A DNA stretch of 64,000 nt from JANWVO01 sp964458495 (GTDB lineage Bacteria > Acidobacteriota > Terriglobia > Bryobacterales > Bryobacteraceae). The DNA lies in contig CAYWJB010000005.1 of the NCBI GenBank assembly GCA_964458495.1, positions 203,302-267,301 of the forward strand, given 5' to 3'. Under the pieces are notes generated by a model. That model saw only the letters and a list, made by a program, of their open reading frames with translations. It was not told the origin of the DNA and did no database searches. The translations under genes and the position numbers were made by a program. Below, piece by piece: positions 1 through 7,918 of this stretch (positions are counted from its first letter, which is position 1; every line of letters starts with the position of its first letter).

Positions 1-2115
1 CATGTTCTCGATCATGCGCAGCCCGTGGTCGCCGTCCTGCGACAGCAGGCTTTCCGGGTGAAACTGGACGGCCTCCACGGGCAGCGTCCGGTGGCGCACG
101 CCCATGATGACGCCGTCATCGCTCTCGGCGGTGACCTGAAGCTCTGCCGGCAGCTTCTCGCGAAGCGCGAAGAGCGAGTGGTAACGGCCCACCTTCACGT
201 CCTGGGGCAGCCCGGCGAAAACCCCGCAACCGTCATGCCGCACCTTCGACGGCTTGCCGTGCATCGGATAAGGCAACACGCCGAGTTCGCCGCCGAACGC
301 CTCCACAACGCCCTGAAGGCCAAGGCAGACTCCGAAGACTGGAATGCCGCGGGCAGCGCAGGCGCGCACCACATCCGGCACGCCAAAATCGGCCGGACGC
401 CCTGGCCCCGGGGAGATCAGCACCATGTCCGGGCCGAGAGAGTCCAGCAATTCAATCGGAAATCCGGCGCGATATGTTGTCACTTCCGCCCCGGTTTGGC
501 GGACGTAATTGGCCAGAGTCTGGATGAAACAGTCTTCGTTATCCACCAGCAGGACGCGCAACCCCCGGCCGGGCCGAGGGGGGCGCGGGCGCCGCTGCGC
601 CGCCGGTGGCGGTTCGAGCGAACGGAAAAACCCGGTCGCCTTGAGGCGTGTTTCGCGCTCCTCGGCGGCCGGATCCGAATCGTACAGGATGGTCGCGCCG
701 GCGCCGTAGCGGGCGAGGCCGCCGCGGAGGTGGACCGTGCGGATGAGGATGCCGGTGTTGATGTCCCCGTTGAGCGAGAGCATTCCGACGGCGCCGCCGT
801 ACCAGCCGCGCGCGTCCTTCTCCAGATCCTCGACGGCCTGCGCGGCCGCCTTCTTGGGCGCGCCGATCACGGTGACGGCCCACATGTGGGAGAGGAAGGC
901 GTCGAGCGAATCGTAGCCCTCGCCAAGCTCGCCCTCCACATGGTCGACCGTGTGGAACAGCCCGGCGTAGCGTTCGATGAGCCGCCGGCCGATCACTCGC
1001 ACCGAGCCCGGCTTGCACACGCGCGACTTGTCGTTGCGGTCGACATCGGTGCACATGGTGAGCTCGCTCTCTTCCTTGGGCGAGTTCAGGAGTTCGCGGA
1101 TCAGGTCGTGGTCCCGCAGCGGATCGCCGGTGCGCCGCACGGTGCCGGAGATCGGGCAGGTCTCCACGCGCTGGCCCTCCACGCGGACGAACATCTCCGG
1201 CGAGGCGCCGGCCAGCTGTTCGTCGCCGAACTGGAGCAGGAACTCGTACGGGCTGGGGCTGCCCTTCTGGATGCGCCGGAACAGGTCCGACACGCTGCCT
1301 TCAAAGCCGGCGGAAAAGGTCTGGCGGAGCACGACTTCGTAATAATCGCCGCGCTTCATGCCCTCGCGCACGCGCTCCACCTTCGCCATGTACTCTTCGG
1401 GCGAGTGGTCGCTGACGATCTCCGGCGGGGCCGCGGCAGGCGGCGCCTGCACCGCTTCGGTCTGGCGCGCCAGACCGAGAGTCGAGAGCCCCTCGAAATC
1501 GAAGTCGTACTGATAGCGTTCGATCACCTCCTTCTTGCGGTCCATGAAACAGATGTCGTCGCACAGGAACAGGCGCAGGTCGCACTGCCCGGCGGGGCGC
1601 GGCAGGCGCAGGCGAACAGGATCGAACTGGAACAGCAGGTCGTAGCCGAAGGCGCCGATCAAAGCCAGCCGCCCGTCGCGCGGGTGGCGGAACTCCTCGA
1701 CCAGCGCGCGCAGGATGGAGAAGAACGACGGCTGCTTGCTGCGCTCCTCTTCCGGGAACAGCGCGGGCAGCGGCTTCAGGCGCCCGCGCAGCGAGCCGCC
1801 GGCCAGAGCCAGCGTTTCCCAGTGGGGATGGCCGCGGAGCAGATGATGAAACATCTCCGCCAGCATTTGTCCGCGCAGGTTCAGCGGGCGGAACTCGATT
1901 TCGCGCCCCGCGCCGAGGATTTCCAGCGGCGGGTGAACGGAAGCGACGTCCCAGCGCGAGTATCTTTCCGGATACTCGTAGCCGGAGGAGAGATAGACGC
2001 CGCGGTGGCGGTCGAGCTCACCGAGCAGGTGGTCGAGCCCCTTGCGGAAGGGCAGCCGCGAGCGCAGGCGTGTGACGGTGACGCCGTGTGGCGTCGTGTA
2101 GCGAAGCGTGGCCAT
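1..2115 (-). CDS. trpEG: Anthranilate synthase, fused TrpE-TrpG (C-terminus beyond window)
   Basis: This is the first committed step of tryptophan synthesis: chorismate plus glutamine gives anthranilate. I translated the reverse strand from the ATG at 2115; the frame is open for 705 codons to base 1, so only the last few residues are missing. The N-terminus (about residues 30-60) contains SSGYEYPERYSRWD, typical of the fused rhizobial-type TrpE(G). The chorismate-binding signature PISGTVRRTGD lies near residue 318, followed by ESELTMCTDVDRND. A glutamine amidotransferase domain starts near residue 513 (LLVDNEDCF). It carries the nucleophile in FGVCLGLQ (Cys597) and the HPES histidine/glutamate motif near the end, so the amidotransferase looks intact. 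The gene lies 26 nt downstream of the M28 peptidase gene on the same strand. A pabB/pabA fusion is less likely given the start of the protein. Confidence 0.9.
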   Translation of the reverse strand, partial: MATLRYTTPHGVTVTRLRSRLPFRKGLDHLLGELDRHRGVYLSSGYEYPERYSRWDVASVHPPLEILGAGREIEFRPLNLRGQMLAEMFHHLLRGHPHWETLALAGGSLRGRLKPLPALFPEEERSKQPSFFSILRALVEEFRHPRDGRLALIGAFGYDLLFQFDPVRLRLPRPAGQCDLRLFLCDDICFMDRKKEVIERYQYDFDFEGLSTLGLARQTEAVQAPPAAAPPEIVSDHSPEEYMAKVERVREGMKRGDYYEVVLRQTFSAGFEGSVSDLFRRIQKGSPSPYEFLLQFGDEQLAGASPEMFVRVEGQRVETCPISGTVRRTGDPLRDHDLIRELLNSPKEESELTMCTDVDRNDKSRVCKPGSVRVIGRRLIERYAGLFHTVDHVEGELGEGYDSLDAFLSHMWAVTVIGAPKKAAAQAVEDLEKDARGWYGGAVGMLSLNGDINTGILIRTVHLRGGLARYGAGATILYDSDPAAEERETRLKATGFFRSLEPPPAAQRRPRPPRPGRGLRVLLVDNEDCFIQTLANYVRQTGAEVTTYRAGFPIELLDSLGPDMVLISPGPGRPADFGVPDVVRACAARGIPVFGVCLGLQGVVEAFGGELGVLPYPMHGKPSKVRHDGCGVFAGLPQDVKVGRYHSLFALREKLPAELQVTAESDDGVIMGVRHRTLPVEAVQFHPESLLSQDGDHGLRMIENM

Positions 2116-2141
2116 CCGGAACTTTCAAGGGTAGCACCCGC

Positions 2142-3602
2142 TCACTGCGAGGCGTGGAGCCGGCGGGCTGCCTCGATGTAGCGGGCGGTGTAGGGGCCTT
2201 CGATCCAGGCCGGCGCCGAAGCCGCGCTGGCAGCGCGCCAGACGGTGACGGCGCACGCGCGGACGGCGCGCTCCATGTTGCCGTAATCGAGCTTCTCCCA
2301 CTCGTCTCCGGGCCTGTGGTAATCGGGGAATGTCCACGCCACGGAGACCGTGATGGCGGGGATCCCGGCGTCGGCCAGCGCCTGATTGTCGCTGCGGGCG
2401 AAGAAGGAGTCGCTGTTGGCGCCGTCTTTGAACGCCTCCACGCCCGTGTCCCTGCCCGAAGCGACGAGCAGGTCGCCGAGCGTCGTGTAGTCGAAGCCGG
2501 AAGCGGTCAGCTTGCCCGCGCGCGGGCCGGAGTTGTCGTCGGTGCGGCCCATCTGCTCGAAATTGAGATTCGCCACGGTCTGGCGCAGCGGGAACAGGGG
2601 ATTGCGGGCGTAGTATCGCGAGCCTACCAGCCCGCGCTCCTCGCCGAAGTAGAGCATGAAGACGACGCTGCGCCGCGGCCGGGCGGAGTGGCGGGCGAAG
2701 GCTTCGGCCAGGGCCAGCACGGTGGCCGTGCCGCTGGCGTTGTCGTTGGCGCCGTTGAAAATGCGGTCTTCGCTGCCGTCTCGCACGCCGACGTGGTCAT
2801 AGTGCGCTGTCAGCAGGATGTACTCGTTCCTGAGGACGGGATCGCTGCCTTCCAGAACGGCAACGACGTTTTTCAGATCCACCGGCTGACGCACCGGCGC
2901 AGGCACTCGCAGGCTGACCGTGGCGGGACCATCCAATGCCTCCAGCGCTTTGGCGAAGCCGGGGTCCGGGATATGAATCACGGCTGTGCTGCGCCGGGAC
3001 GGATCCTGCCGCTCCTCGAGCAGGCTGCGCGGCCGGAAAGCCGGACCGGAGGCGATGACCGCCTGCGGCCCGAGCGCCAGCAGCTCGCGGCGCTTCTGCT
3101 GAAAGGCGGCGCCGCGCGGGGGAGCGCTGAGCAGGACGACCTTGCCTTCCACGGATTCCCGCGGCGGGAGCGGGTCCTCCGGCGACGTCCAGACGACGCG
3201 CACGGCCGGTGCGCCATCCAGTTGCAGGGCGTCCCCGGCCACGACGGCGGCGCGGGAAGAATCAACGGCATATTGCCCGCCGTTCCAGCGGATTTCGCAC
3301 GAAAATCCCTCCGCCGGGCGGGTGACGTTGTCCATGCTTGCGATCTGGAAGTAGCTCGAGCCGGCGCCCGGCTTCAGCCCGAGGCGGCGGAACTGGCTGG
3401 CGATGTACTCGGCCGCGGCATCCAGCCCGCGGGAGGGCGTATCGCGCCCTTCCAGTGCGTCGGAGGCGAGGAAGGAGACGTGCGCTTTGAGCAGATCCGC
3501 GGTGATCGGAGAGAGCAGCCGCGCCTCATCCGGGGCCAGCGCCGCCGTGGCGGCGGCAGCCGCCAGAAGAAGGGGAAAGAATCTCGGAATTTTTCGCTTC
3601 AT
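2142..3602 (-). CDS. Exported M28-family zinc aminopeptidase
   Basis: A 486-residue secreted metallopeptidase. The start at 3602 is chosen because it gives a clear signal peptide (MKRKIPRFFPLLLAAAAA, cleaved after about residue 23) and overlaps the upstream stop as ATGA. A middle segment (roughly residues 110-240) is in the position of the protease-associated insert domain of this family. The zinc ligands are visible: TAHYDHVG near residue 268, the bridging Asp in GANDNASGTA, the Glu pair in YFGEERGL near 320, and the distal His in DYHRPGDEW near the C-terminus. All the M28 ligands therefore appear present. Substrate specificity cannot be read from sequence; relatives act on N-terminal residues or glutamate-containing peptides. 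It belongs to a minus-strand operon with a PNPOx-like protein and a class V aminotransferase. Confidence 0.88.
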   Translation of the reverse strand: MKRKIPRFFPLLLAAAAATAALAPDEARLLSPITADLLKAHVSFLASDALEGRDTPSRGLDAAAEYIASQFRRLGLKPGAGSSYFQIASMDNVTRPAEGFSCEIRWNGGQYAVDSSRAAVVAGDALQLDGAPAVRVVWTSPEDPLPPRESVEGKVVLLSAPPRGAAFQQKRRELLALGPQAVIASGPAFRPRSLLEERQDPSRRSTAVIHIPDPGFAKALEALDGPATVSLRVPAPVRQPVDLKNVVAVLEGSDPVLRNEYILLTAHYDHVGVRDGSEDRIFNGANDNASGTATVLALAEAFARHSARPRRSVVFMLYFGEERGLVGSRYYARNPLFPLRQTVANLNFEQMGRTDDNSGPRAGKLTASGFDYTTLGDLLVASGRDTGVEAFKDGANSDSFFARSDNQALADAGIPAITVSVAWTFPDYHRPGDEWEKLDYGNMERAVRACAVTVWRAASAASAPAWIEGPYTARYIEAARRLHASQ

Positions 3603-4051
3603 TTTTCCTCGGAAAGCGGGAATTCCCACTCCATGTTCCAGCCAAAGCCGCGCCGGTTGTCGATGAGCCGCATCCATTGCGGCTCCAGCCGGTACAAGCG
3701 GCTGCGGGCGATCACCGGATCCAGCTCGCCGCCCAGGCCAAACTTGGCCTTGTATTTTTCGATCACGGCGCGCTGTTTCCGCACCGCCCGGGCCGTGCCG
3801 TGGATCTGAAGGCCCCGCAGCTCGTTCCACTTTCGGGATGGGCGGAACACAGCCGCCGAGACCTGCCCGCCTGCGGCGAGGACGCGGCTGTGCAAGCTGT
3901 CAGGCGAGCTGAGCCAGTAGAGCGACAAGCCTTCGCCGCGCACGAAATACAGCGGCGCGGCATGCGAGCCTTGAGGTTCGAGGCCCACGGCAAGAACCAT
4001 CGTCCACAGCGAATCGAGCAGTGCCGCGGCGTCCTCCAGCGGGTTCTTCAT
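3599..4051 (-). CDS. Pyridoxamine 5'-phosphate oxidase-like FMN-binding protein
   Basis: A 150-residue protein of the split-barrel flavin-binding (PNPOx-like) superfamily. The evidence is the N-terminal helix followed by the strands LWTMVLAVG and HAAPLYFVR, and the conserved LRGLQIHGTARAV segment, which matches the barrel strand of general-stress/PNPOx-like proteins. Start and stop overlap the flanking genes by 4 nt on both sides (ATGA), so it is translationally coupled to the aminotransferase upstream and the M28 peptidase downstream. Such proteins bind FMN, F420 or haem and have many roles, so the substrate is unknown. Pairing with a PLP-dependent enzyme is suggestive but not proof of a role in vitamin B6. 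Confidence 0.72.
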   Translation of the reverse strand: MKNPLEDAAALLDSLWTMVLAVGLEPQGSHAAPLYFVRGEGLSLYWLSSPDSLHSRVLAAGGQVSAAVFRPSRKWNELRGLQIHGTARAVRKQRAVIEKYKAKFGLGGELDPVIARSRLYRLEPQWMRLIDNRRGFGWNMEWEFPLSEEK

Positions 4052-5298
4052 CCTGCCTTGTACCCCGCCACTTCGTCGAAGAGAGCGAACGTTGCGTCGA
4101 TGTCGGAGGCGCGCAGGTGGATGGGCGTGGAGATGCGCAGCCGCTGCCCGCCGTAAAGCCAGATCCTGCGCTCTTTGGCCTTGCGCCAGAGCTGATCGAA
4201 CCGGAAGTCTTCCGGGAAGGTGACGGTGACGAGGGCGCCATAGAGCCGGTGGTCGGCCGAGCTGAGCAGTTTCAGGTAGGGCCGCTGCTGCGCCATTGCG
4301 TATACCTTGCGCGCGAGTTCGTGGATGCGCGCGTAGACGTGTTCGGGGCCCAGCGCCTCGAGGAAGCGCTTCCCCTCGATCATCCCCGCCAGGATGGCGC
4401 GGTTGTTGGTGCCGATCTTCATGAAGCGCGCCGCCTTCAAGTCGGTCTTGTCCCAGTCTCCGGTGACGATGACCGGCCAGTGCCGGTCGATGTGCTCCTC
4501 GCGGATGTACATCAGGCCGCACCCGGCGGGCGCGAACAGCCACTTGTGCGGGCTGCCGGCGAAGTAGTCGCATTCCAGTTCCGACAGGCGCAGCGGCACC
4601 TGGCCGTTCATGTGGGCGCCGTCGACGACGGTGAGCACGCCCCTGGAGCGCGCCGCGCGGCAGATGTCGCGCACGGGCATGAGCACGCCCGTGGGGCTGA
4701 GGATGCCGCTGAAGCTCAGTACGCGGGTCCGCGGACCGATGGCGGAGATCACGATGTCGGCCAGTTGCGCGGCGCTCTCGGGCGGGTGGGGCAGCTTGAC
4801 CTCGCGCACGGTGATGCCGTGGCGTTTGGCCCGCAGCGCCCAGGGGGCGATGCCGCTGGGGTGTTCGTGATCGGTGATCAGGACCTCGTCGCCGGGCTTG
4901 AGATCGATGCCGTTGGCGATGACGCTCATCGCCTCGGTGGCGCAGTGGGTGAAGGCCAGCTCCTCTTTGCGGCATCCGGCGAAGGCGGCCATTTCGGCGC
5001 GCTCCTCGTCCAGCGTTTCGTAGCCCCAACGCGGGTAATCGTCGCGCAGCAGCCCGGCGGCGGTCTCCAGATAATCGGTGACTGCCCGCACCACCGGGCG
5101 CGGCGCCACGCCGAGACTGCCGTTGTTGAGGAAGGCGCGCCAGCCGGGCAGCAGAAACTGCTCGCGCCGCACCTGGAGCCAGTATTTCTCCGGATCCTTT
5201 TCCCGCAGCGCGGCTGGCGGCAGCGGCCTCACGGCGGCGGGAGCGCCGCGGGCGGCGACGCCGAACAGGGAGAGCGCGACGGCATCCCGGCGGTTCAT
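4048..5298 (-). CDS. Tat-exported class V aminotransferase (isopenicillin-N epimerase-like)
   Basis: A 416-residue PLP enzyme. The chosen start (5298) gives MNRRDAVALSLFGVAARG, a twin-arginine signal, so the protein is probably exported folded with its cofactor. The fold-type I core is clear: the N-terminal NNGSLGVAPR, the cofactor Asp/His region VVDGAHMNGQ, and the Schiff-base lysine in GSPHKWLF (Lys252). The family includes cysteine desulfurases and isopenicillin-N epimerase-like enzymes. The lack of a cysteine-bearing C-terminal loop and the presence of the Tat signal favour the latter group, whose bacterial members are mostly uncharacterised. The gene follows the DUF1080 gene by 28 nt but may have its own leaderless promoter: TATTCT lies 6 nt before the ATG. 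Confidence 0.82.
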   Translation of the reverse strand: MNRRDAVALSLFGVAARGAPAAVRPLPPAALREKDPEKYWLQVRREQFLLPGWRAFLNNGSLGVAPRPVVRAVTDYLETAAGLLRDDYPRWGYETLDEERAEMAAFAGCRKEELAFTHCATEAMSVIANGIDLKPGDEVLITDHEHPSGIAPWALRAKRHGITVREVKLPHPPESAAQLADIVISAIGPRTRVLSFSGILSPTGVLMPVRDICRAARSRGVLTVVDGAHMNGQVPLRLSELECDYFAGSPHKWLFAPAGCGLMYIREEHIDRHWPVIVTGDWDKTDLKAARFMKIGTNNRAILAGMIEGKRFLEALGPEHVYARIHELARKVYAMAQQRPYLKLLSSADHRLYGALVTVTFPEDFRFDQLWRKAKERRIWLYGGQRLRISTPIHLRASDIDATFALFDEVAGYKAG

Positions 5299-5304
5299 GA
5301 CCCC

Positions 5305-5330
5305 AGAATATCGCAGGCGCCTGCGGTCAA
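5305..5330 (-). promoter_or_regulatory. Putative promoter with a 14-bp palindrome in its spacer
   Basis: Read on the minus strand, TTGACC (5330-5325) and TATTCT (5310-5305) flank a perfect palindrome, CGCAGGCGCCTGCG, at 5312-5325. TATTCT ends 6 nt before the ATG at 5298, so transcription would start at or next to the start codon. The spacer is short (14 nt), which weakens the -35 assignment. The palindrome sits directly after the DUF1080 stop codon, so it could also be an operator or a terminator stem without a T-run. Confidence 0.4.
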
Positions 5331-6256
5331 CGCTTCGGCACGGAGATGGTGATGTTGCGGAAGCGCACCCCGCCGGCGTGGTCGCCCTGGATGAGAAACG
5401 GCCCGGGCAACTCCTCATCGGCGTCGAACGCGCCGCCGGTGATGCCTTCGATCTCCTGGCGGTCGATCGTCACCACGCCGTTCTGGACAACGCTGAGCGT
5501 GCGGCCCACGAGAGTCACATCGAAGACGTCCCACTCGCCGGGGCGGTTGGCGGGCGCAGGCTTTGGCGCGATCCGCCCGTAGATGGAGCCCATGCGCCGC
5601 TCCGGCGGGCTCTTGCCGCCCGGCTCGTTCTCGAGCTGGATCTCATACCGCCCGCGCAGGTAGAAGCCGCTGTTGGTGTGCTCCGGAAGCATCACCTCGA
5701 AGTGAAGGCGGAAATCCTCGAATTTCTCCGTGGACTTCAGGTTGGACCCGAGCTTCTTGTTGACCAGTTCGCCATTGACGGCCTTCCAGTGACTGTTGGC
5801 CGGGTTGCCGGCGGGTTCCCAGCCTGTGAGGTCGCGGCCGTTGAACAGCGGGCGTGGTTCGCTCCAGGCGCGGGGTTCGGAGCGCTTGAGCTCGGGCGCC
5901 GGTTTGCCTTCGAGCGGGGTGGTTGTCTCTCCGCGCTTGGAGACGCCGACCAGCTTTCCGCCGCGGCTTTCCAGCTCCCAGACGACGGCCGGACGGTTCG
6001 GCCCGGAGGCCGAGATGTTCAGAATCAGCTTGCCGGAGTCGATCCGTGCGTCCTTCACCTGGAAGACGTTGCCCCCGGTGGGCTGATACCAGACTTCGAG
6101 CGCGCCACCCCGCTCGTAAATGCCCAGCCAGCTGGCGCGCTGGCCACCGGGCGTCTGGATGTTGAAGTTCCACCGGCCGAGGAAGGGGTTTTGCCACGCG
6201 CCCAAGGGCGCGAGGAAAATCCAGCATAGGACGGCGAGGCTGCATCCAATCCGCAT
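5327..6256 (-). CDS. Exported DUF1080 protein (3-keto-disaccharide hydrolase family)
   Basis: A 309-residue protein. The start at 6256 gives a signal peptide (MRIGCSLAVLCWIFLAPLGA). Residues about 20-110 form a beta-rich N-terminal module (NPFLGRWNFNIQTPGG). The C-terminal half carries the DUF1080 signature: LFNGRDLTGWEP, then EFEDFRLHFEVMLPEHTNSG-like strands, NSGFYLRGRYEIQLEN, and the closing IQGDHAGGVRFRNI. The family has a concanavalin-like beta-sandwich, and characterised members hydrolyse 3-keto-glycosides made by Gfo/Idh/MocA oxidases. Several such oxidases occur elsewhere in this window, which fits that role, but the substrate is unknown. TACACT ends 6 nt before the ATG, suggesting a leaderless transcript. 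It is divergent from the lipoprotein gene at 6330. Confidence 0.85.
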   Translation of the reverse strand: MRIGCSLAVLCWIFLAPLGAWQNPFLGRWNFNIQTPGGQRASWLGIYERGGALEVWYQPTGGNVFQVKDARIDSGKLILNISASGPNRPAVVWELESRGGKLVGVSKRGETTTPLEGKPAPELKRSEPRAWSEPRPLFNGRDLTGWEPAGNPANSHWKAVNGELVNKKLGSNLKSTEKFEDFRLHFEVMLPEHTNSGFYLRGRYEIQLENEPGGKSPPERRMGSIYGRIAPKPAPANRPGEWDVFDVTLVGRTLSVVQNGVVTIDRQEIEGITGGAFDADEELPGPFLIQGDHAGGVRFRNITISVPKR

Positions 6257-6262
6257 GGCGAA

Positions 6263-6322
6263 AGTGTATCGCAGACCAGACGGCGAGCGGCGGGCCGGCA
6301 GCCGAGTGGCCGCCAGTATAAT
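6263..6322. promoter_or_regulatory. Divergent promoter region between DUF1080 and lipoprotein genes
   Basis: The 73-nt divergent gap holds a -10-like element for each direction: TACACT on the minus strand (6268-6263), 6 nt before the ATG at 6256, and TATAAT on the plus strand (6317-6322), 7 nt before the GTG at 6330. No Shine-Dalgarno fits in either leader. No convincing -35 hexamer was found. Confidence 0.5.
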
Positions 6323-6329
6323 CACAGAT

Positions 6330-6737
6330 GTGACTTCCGCCAAGTGGATCGCCCTCCTCGCGCTGGCCCTGCTGGCCGGCTGCTCGAAGAACATTCATAC
6401 CAATGAAGCCGTGCGCGCCGGCGTCATCAAGCATTTGTCTCAGAACTCCGGGCTGAACCTGGCGCAGATGGACATCGAGGTGACCAGCGTGACTTTCCGC
6501 GACAATGAAGCCGACGCCGTGGTCGGCTTCAAACCGAAGGGCGCGGCTGCGGCGTCCGGCATGTCGATGCGCTACACGCTGGAGCGGCAGGGCAACGAGT
6601 GGGTCGTGAAGAAGAAGGCCGATTCGGGCATGGGCCACGGCATGATGCCGCCGCCGGGCTCTGCGCCTGCCGGACAGGGGCAGCTGCCTCCCGATCATCC
6701 GCCGGTTGGAGGCGCAGGAGCGGAGACGAAAAAGTGA
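6330..6737 (+). CDS. Small lipoprotein of unknown function
   Basis: A 135-residue protein. The GTG at 6330 is the only in-frame start that gives a clean lipoprotein signal (ALLALALLAGC, lipobox LAGC near residue 17); the earlier frame is blank signal-less sequence. The mature part has an alpha/beta segment (residues about 20-95: EAVRAGVIKHLSQNSGL, then DIEVTSVTFRDNEADAVVGF) and a Gly/Met/Pro-rich tail (GMGHGMMPPPG) ending in Lys. The shape, a short NTF2-like or cystatin-like fold, is inferred only. It overlaps the next gene as GTGA, so it is the first gene of an operon with the flavoenzyme and hemL. The upstream TATAAT at 6317 is consistent with a leaderless mRNA. Confidence 0.72.
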   Translation: MTSAKWIALLALALLAGCSKNIHTNEAVRAGVIKHLSQNSGLNLAQMDIEVTSVTFRDNEADAVVGFKPKGAAAASGMSMRYTLERQGNEWVVKKKADSGMGHGMMPPPGSAPAGQGQLPPDHPPVGGAGAETKK

Positions 6738-7918
6738 AGCGCGTGGCCGTGCTGGGCGGCGGACCCGCCGGCGCCATGGCCGCGGCGGGGCTGGCGGAAG
6801 CGGGCGTTCCCGTGGTCCTGCTGGACGAGAAGCTCGCGTGGGAGAAGCCCTGCGGAGGCGGCATCACATTCAAGGCCTACCGCCAGTATCCGTTTCTGCT
6901 GGAGAATCCGGTCCCGAAGAAGCAGGTCTTCGAGGCGCGGCTGAGCGAGCCCCGCGGGGGCAGCGTGTCGATGCGCCTGCGGCACCCGCTCCTGATCTAC
7001 TCGCGGAAGCAATTGAACCAACTTCTCCTGGACCGCGCCGAAGCGGCGGGGGCGCAGCTGGAGCGGGAACGCGTGCTTGCGCTCCAGCCGCGGGAAAAAG
7101 GCTGGCTGATTCGGACAGCCCACGGCTCGCTGGAGGCAGATTTTGTCGTGGTGGCCACGGGCGCGCGCAACACCCTGAAGAGCGTGGGAACCGAGTGGAA
7201 GCCAGGCGACACGATGTGCGCGCTCGGCTACTACGTGCCGGAGGGGCGCGCGCAAGTCGATATTCAGTTTTTCCCCAACTTCGAGGGCTATGTGTGGGTC
7301 TTTCCGCGCTGCGACCATCTCTCGGTGGGCATCTGCGGCAAGGGCGTGGCGTCGCATGAGGCGCGCGAGCAGCTCCACCGGTACATGGACGAGCAAGGCA
7401 TTTCGCGCGCCGGGGCGCAGTTCTATGCGCACGTGATCCCGGCCCTGGAGCGGCCGAGCTGGCGGTCGAACCGCATCAGCGGTCCCCGGTGGGTAGCGGC
7501 TGGCGACGCGGCGGGGCTGGTGGATCCGGTCACCGGCGAGGGGCTCTACTATGCGATCCGCTCCGGCGACCTGGCGGCGCAGGCCATCCTCGACGAGCGC
7601 CTGGATCCGGGCTCCCGCCACACGTTTTACAATTCGCTGGTGCATGGCGAATTTCTGGAAGACCTGGCCTTCGGCGCCGGCCTGGCAAAGCGGTTCTTCA
7701 TTCAGCAGGTGATGTTTTCGAGCGTGCCGGCGCGGATGATCGAACTGATGCGGCACTCGCCGCGCATGCGCGACATCGTGCAGGACCTGTTTGCGGGCAC
7801 GCAGCGCTACCTGGACCTGAAGGACCGGATCCTGGCCAGCCTGAACGGCACGTTGCGGGAGATTCTCTATGGCGCCATGCTCGGGCACCGGGTGGTGAAG
7901 GAAGGCAGACAAGGGTGA
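6734..7918 (+). CDS. Geranylgeranyl-reductase-family FAD oxidoreductase
   Basis: A 394-residue flavoenzyme starting at a GTG that overlaps the previous stop (GTGA). The N-terminal dinucleotide fold is VAVLGGGPAGAMAAAGLAEA, followed by the family motif WEKPCGGGI near residue 37, and the second FAD motif GDAAGLVDPVTGEGL near residue 255. These define the GGR/digeranylgeranylglycerophospholipid-reductase group, which reduces isoprenoid chains (menaquinone tails, phytyl precursors, lipids). The neighbour hemL is a haem pathway gene, so a role in prenyl side chains of quinone or haem-type cofactors is possible but not shown. Alternatives within the family are halogenase-like or lycopene-cyclase-like flavoproteins. 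Confidence 0.85.
   Translation: MKRVAVLGGGPAGAMAAAGLAEAGVPVVLLDEKLAWEKPCGGGITFKAYRQYPFLLENPVPKKQVFEARLSEPRGGSVSMRLRHPLLIYSRKQLNQLLLDRAEAAGAQLERERVLALQPREKGWLIRTAHGSLEADFVVVATGARNTLKSVGTEWKPGDTMCALGYYVPEGRAQVDIQFFPNFEGYVWVFPRCDHLSVGICGKGVASHEAREQLHRYMDEQGISRAGAQFYAHVIPALERPSWRSNRISGPRWVAAGDAAGLVDPVTGEGLYYAIRSGDLAAQAILDERLDPGSRHTFYNSLVHGEFLEDLAFGAGLAKRFFIQQVMFSSVPARMIELMRHSPRMRDIVQDLFAGTQRYLDLKDRILASLNGTLREILYGAMLGHRVVKEGRQG

Noticed and set aside
25..2181. 718-codon plus-strand open frame over the trpEG gene
   Set aside because: The minus strand encodes a full anthranilate synthase with all motifs; the plus-strand product is His/Arg/Ala-rich without any motif and is a high-GC antisense shadow.
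2088..3809. 573-codon plus-strand open frame
   Set aside because: Antisense of the M28 peptidase and PNPOx genes; no recognisable domain.
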